From Thalassobacillus sp. CUG 92003 (GTDB lineage: Bacteria; Bacillota; Bacilli; Bacillales; Halobacillaceae), in NCBI RefSeq assembly GCF_013618635.1, contig NZ_JABLSJ010000001.1, forward strand, positions 434,001 to 498,000: DNA of 64,000 bases, read 5' to 3'. Positions 9,368 to 16,672 of this stretch are shown here, piece after piece (position 1 is the stretch's first letter; each line of letters begins with the position of its first letter). The position numbers and the translations under genes are program-made. Below the pieces are notes generated by a model, which did no database searches, was not told the origin of the DNA, and saw nothing but the letters and a program-made list of their open reading frames with translations.

Positions 9368-10435
9368 ATGGAGATGACATTTCGCTGGTACGGCCGCAAT
9401 AACGACTCCGTATCATTAGAAGATATTCGGCAAATTCCAGGAACGAGCGGCGTGGTTTGGGCGCTGCAGCATTTACCGGCAGGCGAAGTGTGGCCGCTGG
9501 ATCAAATTATGGATGAAAAGAAATATATCGAGTCGCACGGCTTGAACATAGATGTTGTGGAAAGTGTCAACGTCTATGAAGACATTAAACTTGGCTTGCC
9601 ATCGCGTGAGCAGTATATTGAAAATTATAAAACGACCATAAAAAATTTAGCGCAAGCCGGCGTCAAAGTGATTTGCTATAATTTCATGCCAGTCTTTGAC
9701 TGGATTAGGACGAATTTGCATAAGCCGCTTGACGATGGTTCAACTGCGTTATTTTATGAGAACGATGAAATTAAGAACGCAACGCCTGAGCAAATCGTTA
9801 ACCGCATTTTAGAGAATCCCAGTTATACATTACCAGGTTGGGAACCGGAGCGGCTTGCCCAAATCCAAGAAGCCATTCAACAATATGAAGCAGTCGATAC
9901 AGAACAGCTCTGGAATAATTTGCAGTATTTCCTTGAACAGATCATACCTGTATGTGAACAACATGATGTATCGATGGCCATCCACCCGGATGATCCGCCG
10001 TGGCCCGTATTTGGCTTGCCGCGCATTATTTCAACAGCAGATGACCTGGAGCGGCTCGTCAACTTAGTCGACAGCCCGCATAACGGCATTACGTTATGCA
10101 GCGGCGCATTCGGCGCTCGTTCAGACAACGACATCCCCGAGATGATTCGTACCTACAAAGATCGGATTCATTTTGCGCATATCCGTAATGTGAAACGCTT
10201 TGAAAACGGAGACTTCATCGAATCCTCCCACCGCAGCCAGGATGGATCCGTTGATATTGTCTCCATCGTCGAGGCGTATTACGAGATTGGGTATAAAGGC
10301 TACATTCGTCCTGACCACGGTCGTCATATATGGAATGAACAATGCCGCCCGGGATATGGGCTGTATGATCGAGCCTTAGGCATTATGTACATGCTCGGCA
10401 TTTGGGATAAACTGGATAAAGGAGTGACAAGCTAA
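9368..10435 (+). CDS. uxuA: D-mannonate dehydratase
   Basis: A 355-residue UxuA-type enzyme that converts D-mannonate to 2-keto-3-deoxy-D-gluconate. The sequence begins MTFRWYG, contains the ICYNFMPVFDWIRT segment, the metal-binding HPDDPP motif, and CSGAFGARSDND and HIRN motifs. Length is normal. AAGGAGG stands eight bases before the ATG at 9368; a second ATG two codons later is possible. The gene overlaps the following reductase gene by one base, so the two are co-translated. Confidence 0.95.
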   Translation: MEMTFRWYGRNNDSVSLEDIRQIPGTSGVVWALQHLPAGEVWPLDQIMDEKKYIESHGLNIDVVESVNVYEDIKLGLPSREQYIENYKTTIKNLAQAGVKVICYNFMPVFDWIRTNLHKPLDDGSTALFYENDEIKNATPEQIVNRILENPSYTLPGWEPERLAQIQEAIQQYEAVDTEQLWNNLQYFLEQIIPVCEQHDVSMAIHPDDPPWPVFGLPRIISTADDLERLVNLVDSPHNGITLCSGAFGARSDNDIPEMIRTYKDRIHFAHIRNVKRFENGDFIESSHRSQDGSVDIVSIVEAYYEIGYKGYIRPDHGRHIWNEQCRPGYGLYDRALGIMYMLGIWDKLDKGVTS

Positions 10436-11280
10436 TGAGTACCCACGAAAATTTAAAAGGTAAAGTAGCCATCGTAACCGGAGGCGGCGGTGTTCTCTGC
10501 AGCGCTATGGCTAAAGAACTAGCCAGGCAGGGCGTCAGCGTAGTTGTTTTAAGCAGACGACTGGAAAAAGCGGAAAGCGTTGCAGCCGATATCAAAGCCG
10601 ACGGAGGCGAAGCTCATGCATTTGCGTGCGATGTGCTCAATAAGGATGATCTAATAGCGACTGAAAAAGCTGTTAACGCTATTTATCCGGCCTACCACAT
10701 TTTGATTAACGGAGCTGGGGGGAACCATCCTGAAGCAGCAACTACTTCGGAATATTTTTCACCCGAACAAGCTGAAAACGCGTCTGACAGGAGCTTTTTT
10801 GATTTAAGTGAAGAGGGATTGCAGCACGTGTTTAATTTGAATTTCATGGGAACTGTTTGGACAACCCAAGTGTTCGCAGAACGCATGATCGAGGCCGAAG
10901 CTCCTGCTATCATCAACATATCATCCATGAGTGCTTACTCCCCCATGACAAAAGTTATGGCCTATAGCGCTGCGAAGTCCAGTATTAACAATTTCACGGA
11001 ATGGCTCGCCGTCCATTTATCCAAACAAGGCATACGTGTTAATGCCATCGCTCCGGGATTTTTCTTGACCGAACAAAACCGCGGGCTCTTACTGAATGAA
11101 GATGGGAGTTACACGGAACGTTCAGCCAAAATTATCAGTCAAACACCAGCAGAGCGATTTGGTGAACCGGAAGATTTGCTTGGCCCATTACTATGGCTTG
11201 CCGATCCACAGATGTCGAAATTTGTGACAGGGGTAACAGTCCCGGTGGATGGCGGATTCCAGGCGTATTCGGGCGTATAG
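10435..11280 (+). CDS. uxuB: D-fructuronate reductase, SDR type (YjmF/UxuB-like)
   Basis: A 281-residue short-chain dehydrogenase that interconverts D-fructuronate and D-mannonate with NAD(P)H. It has the glycine-rich TGGGGVLCSAMA cofactor loop, NGAGG, the catalytic Ser in ISSMSAYSP, and the YSAAKSS tyrosine/lysine pair. It is the SDR class found next to uxuA in Bacilli and not the long-chain UxuB of E. coli. ATG overlaps the uxuA stop. Function follows from family and neighbours. Confidence 0.88.
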   Translation: MSTHENLKGKVAIVTGGGGVLCSAMAKELARQGVSVVVLSRRLEKAESVAADIKADGGEAHAFACDVLNKDDLIATEKAVNAIYPAYHILINGAGGNHPEAATTSEYFSPEQAENASDRSFFDLSEEGLQHVFNLNFMGTVWTTQVFAERMIEAEAPAIINISSMSAYSPMTKVMAYSAAKSSINNFTEWLAVHLSKQGIRVNAIAPGFFLTEQNRGLLLNEDGSYTERSAKIISQTPAERFGEPEDLLGPLLWLADPQMSKFVTGVTVPVDGGFQAYSGV

Positions 11281-11301
11281 CTACGAGAGGAGTGACCAAT
11301 A

Positions 11302-11937
11302 GTGAGTAAAATAGCAACCCTTAATCAACTGCAACACGACCGGCTCGTTGCCGTCCTGAGAGCTTCCGATGCCGAAGAAGGAAAAGAACTGGCACACACA
11401 GCAGTTGAAGGTGGCATACGGTTTTTGGAAATGACGTATACCATACCTGGAGCAACCCAGCTGATTCATGATTTGAGTGACTATTACCGTGACCGTTCAG
11501 TCATCGTAGGAGCCGGCACTGTATTGGATGCCACCACGGCTCGAATGGCCATTATGAACGGAGCGCAATTTATCGTTTCGCCCTGGTTTGATGAAGAGAC
11601 GGCTTACCTATGCAATACGTACCAAATTCCCTATATCCCCGGCTGCACAACGGTCAATGAAATGAAAAGGGCTTTGGAGGTTGGTTGCGATGTCGTGAAG
11701 CTCTTTCCGGGAGATGCCTTCGGTCCGGAAACCATCCGGTCCATTAAAGCTCCTTTACCACAGGCAAACATCATGCCTTCAGGAGGCGTTTCTCTGGACA
11801 ATGCTGAAGACTGGCTGACAAATGGCGCGTTTGCCGTCAGTACCGGAAGCAGTTTAACGAAAGGCAGCAGGGAAGACATGATCAACAAGGCAGAACAATT
11901 CAAAACGATATGCCAGCGCCGCCCTAGTGACCATTAA
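11302..11937 (+). CDS. kdgA: 2-keto-3-deoxy-6-phosphogluconate aldolase
   Basis: A 211-residue class I aldolase that splits KDPG to pyruvate and glyceraldehyde 3-phosphate. Seen are RLVAVLRA, the catalytic Glu in FLEMTYT, the GAGTVLD loop, and the Schiff-base lysine in DVVKLFPGD. The start is GTG at 11302 behind GAGAGGAGTG. It closes the operon and is followed by a strong terminator. No 2-keto-3-deoxygluconate kinase is in the operon, so kdgK must lie elsewhere. Confidence 0.93.
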   Translation: MSKIATLNQLQHDRLVAVLRASDAEEGKELAHTAVEGGIRFLEMTYTIPGATQLIHDLSDYYRDRSVIVGAGTVLDATTARMAIMNGAQFIVSPWFDEETAYLCNTYQIPYIPGCTTVNEMKRALEVGCDVVKLFPGDAFGPETIRSIKAPLPQANIMPSGGVSLDNAEDWLTNGAFAVSTGSSLTKGSREDMINKAEQFKTICQRRPSDH

Positions 11938-11940
11938 ATA

Positions 11941-11994
11941 AAAAGCTGTTGACAGGAGCATTTACGACATGCCCTGTTTGACAGCTTTTTTTTA
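11941..11994 (+). terminator. Rho-independent terminator of the sugar-acid operon
   Basis: AAAAGCTGTTGACAGG pairs with CCTGTTTGACAGCTTTT across a short loop and is followed by a T-run. Confidence 0.85.
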
Positions 11995-12103
11995 TTTCGT
12001 CAATCAATTGAAAATATTTGAAAAAATATATTCCTTTTTCTATCGTAATATAGGATAATATAACGGAGGTAATTACATTAAAAGGAAATAAGGAGGTAGA
12101 ATG

Positions 12104-12334
12104 ATGGAAAATAAATTGACCTATGGGGAGATTGTCACGAGATATCATTCGTTAGTAGAGGAAGTCATCGGAAGGTTGCGCGTTTATGATGGAGACAATG
12201 AATATGTAGAAGCCGGGAAAAAAGCACTGCTCCATGGCTATCACAAATTTGATAAAACGAAGCACGACAATTTGGATCAACATTTGTTTGACACTGTATA
12301 TGACCGCCTTCGGTTAATGATTGAAAAAATGTAA
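12104..12334 (+). CDS. Small protein resembling sigma-70 region 2 only
   Basis: A 76-residue protein with AAGGAGG seven bases before ATG 12104 (another ATG at 12101). The pattern YGEIVTRYHSLVEEVIGRL, then YVEAGKKALLHGYHKFD, then a closing helix resembles region 1.2/2.1 of sigma-70-family factors, where the classic motif is a core-binding helix followed by Q.G...L..A...FD. There is no region 4, so it cannot be a complete sigma factor; a core-binding partner like RsoA of B. subtilis SigO is a possibility. It stands alone between two terminators. The likeness is by eye only. Confidence 0.6.
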   Translation: MENKLTYGEIVTRYHSLVEEVIGRLRVYDGDNEYVEAGKKALLHGYHKFDKTKHDNLDQHLFDTVYDRLRLMIEKM

Positions 12335-12408
12335 ACTATACATATTGAACGTGAAACTATTAGGGAGATATCGTTCGCATTTCGCGGGAAGAATGGAGCG
12401 TTCATCAG

Positions 12409-12460
12409 AAAACCTTAGATAAACAGGATGGGATCCACGGGCCTGGATGTCTAAGGTTTT
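12409..12460 (+). terminator. Hairpin terminator after the sigma-region-2-like gene
   Basis: AAAACCTTAGA (12409-12419) pairs with TCTAAGGTTTT (12450-12460), then GTTT. It separates the small gene from the next one. Confidence 0.7.
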
Positions 12461-12525
12461 GTTTAATTGGCAAGATATGAAGGATTCTCATTCACACGTT
12501 AGCACATAACAAGAGGGGGATTTCG

Positions 12526-13266
12526 GTGAATACGCACGATAAAGCTAAAGTCATGATATTAGGAACATTTCACATGCGTCATACACCTGACTTAAATCGA
12601 GTGGATGCGCGTGATCTATTGGAAGCTCATAGGAAGGAAGAGATTCGCAACGTTATCGATCATGTTAAATGCTATCAGCCTACTAAAATAGCAGTTGAAG
12701 TCATCAAGCGTGAACACGAAGAATTGAACAAGGCTTATCAGCGCTACTTAAATAACACCATCAATTTAGAAATAAACGAGGTCCATCAAATTGGATTTAA
12801 GCTTGCTGAAGAAATGGGTCATACTGAAATATATGCTGTCGATTGGATGGAAACGGTCGGTAACCTTGGGATTGGTCAAGTGCTGGAATGGGCGAAAGAG
12901 CATCAACCAGCGTTGTATCATCACATACGTGACACATATTTATTACAACAAATGAACGGGATTCAGGATAGAAGCATCTATGACTATATTCGATTATTAA
13001 ATGACGAAGAGCAAGTAAAGAAAGATCACGAACAGTATATGGCTATAGCAAAGATAGGCGAAGGCACAGCGTATATCGGAATTGATTGGGTGAGGTGGTG
13101 GTACCAGCGGAACTTGATCATTTATTCAAACCTTGCCCGTATAACGCATTCACCACATGACCGAACCTTAACGGTAGTTGGGGCGGGGCATGTGCATTTA
13201 CTCACCCAATTCTTAAAAGAAAGTGGAGACTTTGATGTTATCCCGGCTCATCATTACTTAACGTAA
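12526..13266 (+). CDS. DUF5694-type conserved protein (TraB/EreA-like fold suspected)
   Basis: A 246-residue soluble protein starting with GTG at 12526 behind AAGAGGGGG. It opens with VMILGTFHMRH and ends with TVVGAGHVHLLTQFL, the paired GTFH ... GAGH histidine motifs of a family of unknown function related to erythromycin-esterase and TraB-like proteins. No signal peptide is seen. Enzymatic activity is likely from the conserved His and Glu residues (KIAVEVIKRE) but no substrate can be named. It is convergent with the ECF transporter operon, only 14 bases apart. Confidence 0.75.
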   Translation: MNTHDKAKVMILGTFHMRHTPDLNRVDARDLLEAHRKEEIRNVIDHVKCYQPTKIAVEVIKREHEELNKAYQRYLNNTINLEINEVHQIGFKLAEEMGHTEIYAVDWMETVGNLGIGQVLEWAKEHQPALYHHIRDTYLLQQMNGIQDRSIYDYIRLLNDEEQVKKDHEQYMAIAKIGEGTAYIGIDWVRWWYQRNLIIYSNLARITHSPHDRTLTVVGAGHVHLLTQFLKESGDFDVIPAHHYLT

Positions 13267-13280
13267 GTTTCCACTACCGA

Positions 13281-14090
13281 TCAGCATTTGATTTTCAACT
13301 TTGCGAGTTCGTTAAGCAATGCTTGTTCAGTCACAGCGTGCTTAATCCCCAGTTGGCGTGCCACTTGCATGACTTGGGGAGGTTCGATGGCAGCTTGGTT
13401 TAAGACTTCTTCATGAGAAAACACCCAGTTTGTTTCACCGTCAAGGAAGACACGGCCGTGGTGAAAAACAATGGTCCGTTCACACATGTCAGCAACTAGA
13501 TTCATGTCGTGTAATATACATAGGACAAGCTTTCCTTCTTCCGACAATTCGCGAACAACTGATGTGATGAGCTGCTTGCCACGTTCATCCTGGCCAATGG
13601 TCGGTTCATCCAATATAATCACATCCGTATCCATGGCCAAAATGGATGCCACGCCTACTAATTTCCGTTCGGATAAAGCAAGATCATAAGGGTTCTCCTC
13701 TGAACTTTCTGCAAGTCCAACTCGCTTTAAAGCTTGAGATGCCGCCTCGTAGGCCTTCTTTTTGGACAGGCCAATCTGCAACGGACCGAACATAACTTCA
13801 TCGCGAACGCGATTTTTAAAGATTTGATGATCCGGATTTTGAAAAACGAGCCCGATGTGAGCGGCGATTTGGGTGGTTGATAAACGATCTATAGGACCCC
13901 CGTTCAGTAATATTTTCCCTTGGCTAGGCTTGAGCAGCCTTTTCAGAAGCTTAGCAAATGTTGTCTTTCCCGCGCCATTTTCCCCTACTATCGCCGTAGG
14001 AACAGGTGGCAAATGAAGGTCGACTGCATGCAATGCTTCGACATTTCCCGGGAAATAGAATTGCACGTTTTTTACCGTTATGTCAGGCAT
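13281..14090 (-). CDS. ECF transporter ATPase subunit (A component 1)
   Basis: A 269-residue ABC ATPase of the energy-coupling factor type. Walker A is GENGAGKTT, the signature is the degenerate LALSERKLVGVASILAM (ALSER in place of LSGG), and Walker B is DVIILDEPT followed by LCILHDMN. The ATG at 14090 follows AGGAGG with an eight-base gap; a TTG at 14096 is too close. It overlaps the second ATPase gene by eight bases. The pair should form the heterodimeric ATPase that powers the transmembrane T and substrate-binding S subunits encoded upstream. Confidence 0.9.
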   Translation of the reverse strand: MPDITVKNVQFYFPGNVEALHAVDLHLPPVPTAIVGENGAGKTTFAKLLKRLLKPSQGKILLNGGPIDRLSTTQIAAHIGLVFQNPDHQIFKNRVRDEVMFGPLQIGLSKKKAYEAASQALKRVGLAESSEENPYDLALSERKLVGVASILAMDTDVIILDEPTIGQDERGKQLITSVVRELSEEGKLVLCILHDMNLVADMCERTIVFHHGRVFLDGETNWVFSHEEVLNQAAIEPPQVMQVARQLGIKHAVTEQALLNELAKLKIKC

Positions 14091-14925
14091 CGACAAAGCC
14101 TCCTAATGCATTAAATTCACGCGTTTCAACGGGGTAAAGTCCATCGTCCCGCTTGATATGAAGTGATTTGGCCAGTCTTGTGATTAAAGGTGGAACGATC
14201 CCGTGCTCATTAAGATCTGGACGGGAAAAAACCCACCTGGGGGTGTTAAAATCGATTGCCGAGCCCGTGTTCAGTAATAATATGCGGTGACAATGCAAAG
14301 CCATTTTCTCTATGTTGTATTCGGCGATAATAAGCGTGGTACCTTGATCAGCCAGATTCGCTAACATTCGAAAAACCTCAGTGGTACGTGCAGCGTCCAG
14401 TTGCGACGTGGGTTCATCGAGCAGCAGTATATCAGGCTTTAAGGCAAGGGCACTTGCAATCGCAACACGTTGCATTTCGCCTCCTGAAAGTGTGAACGGA
14501 TGTTTGTTTCGAAGTTCTGAAATGTGTAAGAGGTGAAGCACTTCTTCGATTCGTTCAAGCATGAGTTTTCGTGGGACGCCTTTGTTTTCCAGTCCGAACG
14601 CTATTTCGCCAAAGACTGTGTTCTTCGCTCCGCTCAATTGGGTGAATGGATGATCCAGGACAAGACCGGTCAGATCCGTTAGGTTGTTCAAAGGGGTGTC
14701 TCGCACAGGCTTATCATTGACTAAGACGTTCCCGCCGTAGGCTCCTTTAAAAAAGTGAGGGATCAACCCACACAAAGCCATGCAGAGGGATGTTTTGCCA
14801 GCTTTGTTAGCCCCGGCTATCCCAATGAATTCTCCTTGATTAATCGTGAAAGTGAGGTTGTTTAACGCCAAATGTTCAGCACTCGGATACTGGTATTTTA
14901 AATTTTCCACTTGTATGATGCTCAT
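14083..14925 (-). CDS. ECF transporter ATPase subunit (A component 2)
   Basis: A 280-residue ABC ATPase. Walker A is GANKAGKTS (Asn-Lys in place of the usual Asn-Gly), the signature is FTLSGGEMQRVAIASALAL and Walker B is DILLLDEPTSQLD. The start ATG at 14925 lies behind TGGAGG. It overlaps both neighbours. The C-terminal Pro-rich part (VVPPLITRLAKSL) is the ECF-specific extension that docks on the T subunit. Confidence 0.92.
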   Translation of the reverse strand: MSIIQVENLKYQYPSAEHLALNNLTFTINQGEFIGIAGANKAGKTSLCMALCGLIPHFFKGAYGGNVLVNDKPVRDTPLNNLTDLTGLVLDHPFTQLSGAKNTVFGEIAFGLENKGVPRKLMLERIEEVLHLLHISELRNKHPFTLSGGEMQRVAIASALALKPDILLLDEPTSQLDAARTTEVFRMLANLADQGTTLIIAEYNIEKMALHCHRILLLNTGSAIDFNTPRWVFSRPDLNEHGIVPPLITRLAKSLHIKRDDGLYPVETREFNALGGFVDA

Positions 14926-15689
14926 AGATATAACCTCCAGGAGACAACTAAAAGCAATAAGATCACGACACATACACGACTGATTTTATAAAGAGGGTAA
15001 GCGCCTGAGGCAGAAGCGAACGTCCTGGGTGCATGTGCGTTGAACCCTCGTAATTCTAAAGCAAGCGCCCGCTCCCGTGTTTGATTTAGCGAGCTAAGAA
15101 TGACGGGTCCCATCAGGAAAAAGAATGATTTAAGGCGCGTTTTCAAATTTCCTTCAAGTTCGACGCCCCGGGCCTTTTGCGCCTCTGTGATCCTGGCCAT
15201 CGTCGCTCGCATATGCGGGATAATATTTAAGACAGATAGAAGGACGTACCCCACCCGAGGAGACATCCCTAATCTCATAAGCGAATTGATGATAACGTCG
15301 GGTGGCGTAGTTAGAATGAGTACACCGCATGCTGCCAGCATATTCAACACGCGTAGGGTTAATAATAAGGCATGCTCTGAGCCTTCTTGATAAAAAGTGA
15401 GACCCATTACTTGAAATAAAGGCGTGGCATTATCCGGATAAAAGAGCCCTTGTACGATGACGATAGATAAAATTAGCAAGAGGCTCACTCCGAGAATTGG
15501 CACAATATGTCGAAAGACGCGGCCGATTAATAATAAGCTGAAACTGAGAGCTGTAATCGCAATAGCAGCTGTAATATGTGGCAGGATATAAGGCGTCAAG
15601 AAAGCGATCATGGCATACATCATTTTCGAAATGGGATCGATCTTATAAATGAGAGACGACTGATCAACAAATAAGGAAAGCTTATGCAT
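14922..15689 (-). CDS. ECF transporter transmembrane subunit (EcfT)
   Basis: A 255-residue CbiQ/EcfT-family protein with five to six hydrophobic segments. The two coupling-helix signatures are present as AQKARGVE and LALELRGF, which dock into the ATPase grooves. It overlaps the second ATPase gene by four bases. Order in transcription is S, T, A, A. Confidence 0.9.
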   Translation of the reverse strand: MHKLSLFVDQSSLIYKIDPISKMMYAMIAFLTPYILPHITAAIAITALSFSLLLIGRVFRHIVPILGVSLLLILSIVIVQGLFYPDNATPLFQVMGLTFYQEGSEHALLLTLRVLNMLAACGVLILTTPPDVIINSLMRLGMSPRVGYVLLSVLNIIPHMRATMARITEAQKARGVELEGNLKTRLKSFFFLMGPVILSSLNQTRERALALELRGFNAHAPRTFASASGAYPLYKISRVCVVILLLLVVSWRLYL

Positions 15690-15749
15690 GGATAGATCAC
15701 CTTTATTTTCACGTTCTATTAAACAGTGTTGTTTTCATTGTGAGATTGC

Positions 15750-16352
15750 TTATAATTCCTGTATGTCGTTATGTCTGGCATATAAACCTTTGAGCTGGTT
15801 GGGAAGCCCTGTGAAGATAAAGTAACTGATCAAGACGGTGGCAACTTTGTCAGGAACGTCAACGATGATGCTGTCCAAAAAGGATGCGAACCATAAAGGC
15901 AGCCCGATAGACAATCCGTAAGCAAACAATGCATCACCCCAAATATTTCCTGTTTGCCCGCCCCAAAATATAATATTGAGCGGCGTCGATACTAGAGCGG
16001 CTGTGACACCAACGACTAACCCGATGATAAGCGCACGTCTCACGTTAGCTAACCATCCCTGATAGGCCATGATGCCAACTACCAAACCAATCACCCCACT
16101 CGTAATGGCGTAAACGAATGAAATCGGGTCGACCGTTATACCGAACATGACATTATTCAAAATGCCGGAGATCGCCCCGATGAAAGGCCCGGCCAGCATA
16201 CTGGCTAATATGGTTCCGATTGAATCCAGCCACAGCGGCAGTTTTAACAATCCTGCGAACAGTTTACCTAAATAATTGATACCAATCGCGGTAGGAATGA
16301 GCACCAAGGCCGCGGTTGAAAGTGATGCTGTCCACTTCTGTGAATGTCTCAT
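15750..16352 (-). CDS. ECF transporter substrate-specific (S) subunit, substrate unknown
   Basis: A 200-residue protein with about six transmembrane segments, starting at the ATG at 16352 behind GGAGAGGGG. The first loop LPLWLDSIGTILASMLAGP and the LNNVMFGITVDP segment are typical of membrane S components for small cofactors or precursors. I cannot assign the substrate: no known riboswitch motif was recognised in the roughly 120-base leader. It is the first gene of the minus-strand operon, which ends against the plus-strand gene at 12526. Confidence 0.8.
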   Translation of the reverse strand: MRHSQKWTASLSTAALVLIPTAIGINYLGKLFAGLLKLPLWLDSIGTILASMLAGPFIGAISGILNNVMFGITVDPISFVYAITSGVIGLVVGIMAYQGWLANVRRALIIGLVVGVTAALVSTPLNIIFWGGQTGNIWGDALFAYGLSIGLPLWFASFLDSIIVDVPDKVATVLISYFIFTGLPNQLKGLYARHNDIQEL

Positions 16353-16543
16353 TTTGCATTCCCCTCTCCAGCTATTTATCATGGTAGAAGCCGAAACTTC
16401 TGACACAAACCAACAAGTGTCCCGTAAAAAGCTCAAATTTCCAGGACTTCCCTAAACACACTTCATCATCTTAACATTATAATTTACATGTGTATATACA
16501 TATTTAGTAATACGATTTATAGGTCTTATTATTCAAAAAAGCT

Positions 16544-16554
16544 GTACCAGGTAC
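16544..16554. promoter_or_regulatory. Palindromic motif GTACCAGGTAC upstream of the PTS regulator gene
   Basis: An 11-base palindrome with GC following. The reverse complement, GTACCTGGTAC, occurs at 20546-20556 just before the mannose-6-phosphate isomerase gene. It may be an operator shared by the regulon or a short dispersed repeat. Confidence 0.4.
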
Positions 16555-16656
16555 GCGCCGGTTTTCTTGTTTTTAAAGGGTTTCCACATATTGCGGAAGT
16601 GTTTTCATACTTTTTCGGTCTATTTTACTATTACAATGAAAGTGTAAAGGCTTTCA

Positions 16657-16670
16657 TGAAAGCGGTGAAA
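16657..16670. promoter_or_regulatory. Candidate CcpA cre site overlapping the PTS regulator start region
   Basis: TGAAAGCGGTGAAA matches the cre consensus TGWAANCGNTNWCA at every defined position but one. It ends two bases before the ATG of the PRD regulator, a place where CcpA would repress. Inference from sequence alone. Confidence 0.45.
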
Positions 16671-16672
16671 CC

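Larger units (their letters stand above)
16353..16672. promoter_or_regulatory. Divergent intergenic region between the ECF operon and the PTS regulator
   Basis: About 320 bases. On the minus strand a TATAAT-like box lies at about 16479-16484, followed by a ~130-base leader containing a GACAC/GTGTC stem; no known riboswitch consensus is met. On the plus strand are the GTACCAGGTAC palindrome (16544-16554) and a candidate cre (16657-16670). Confidence 0.5.
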
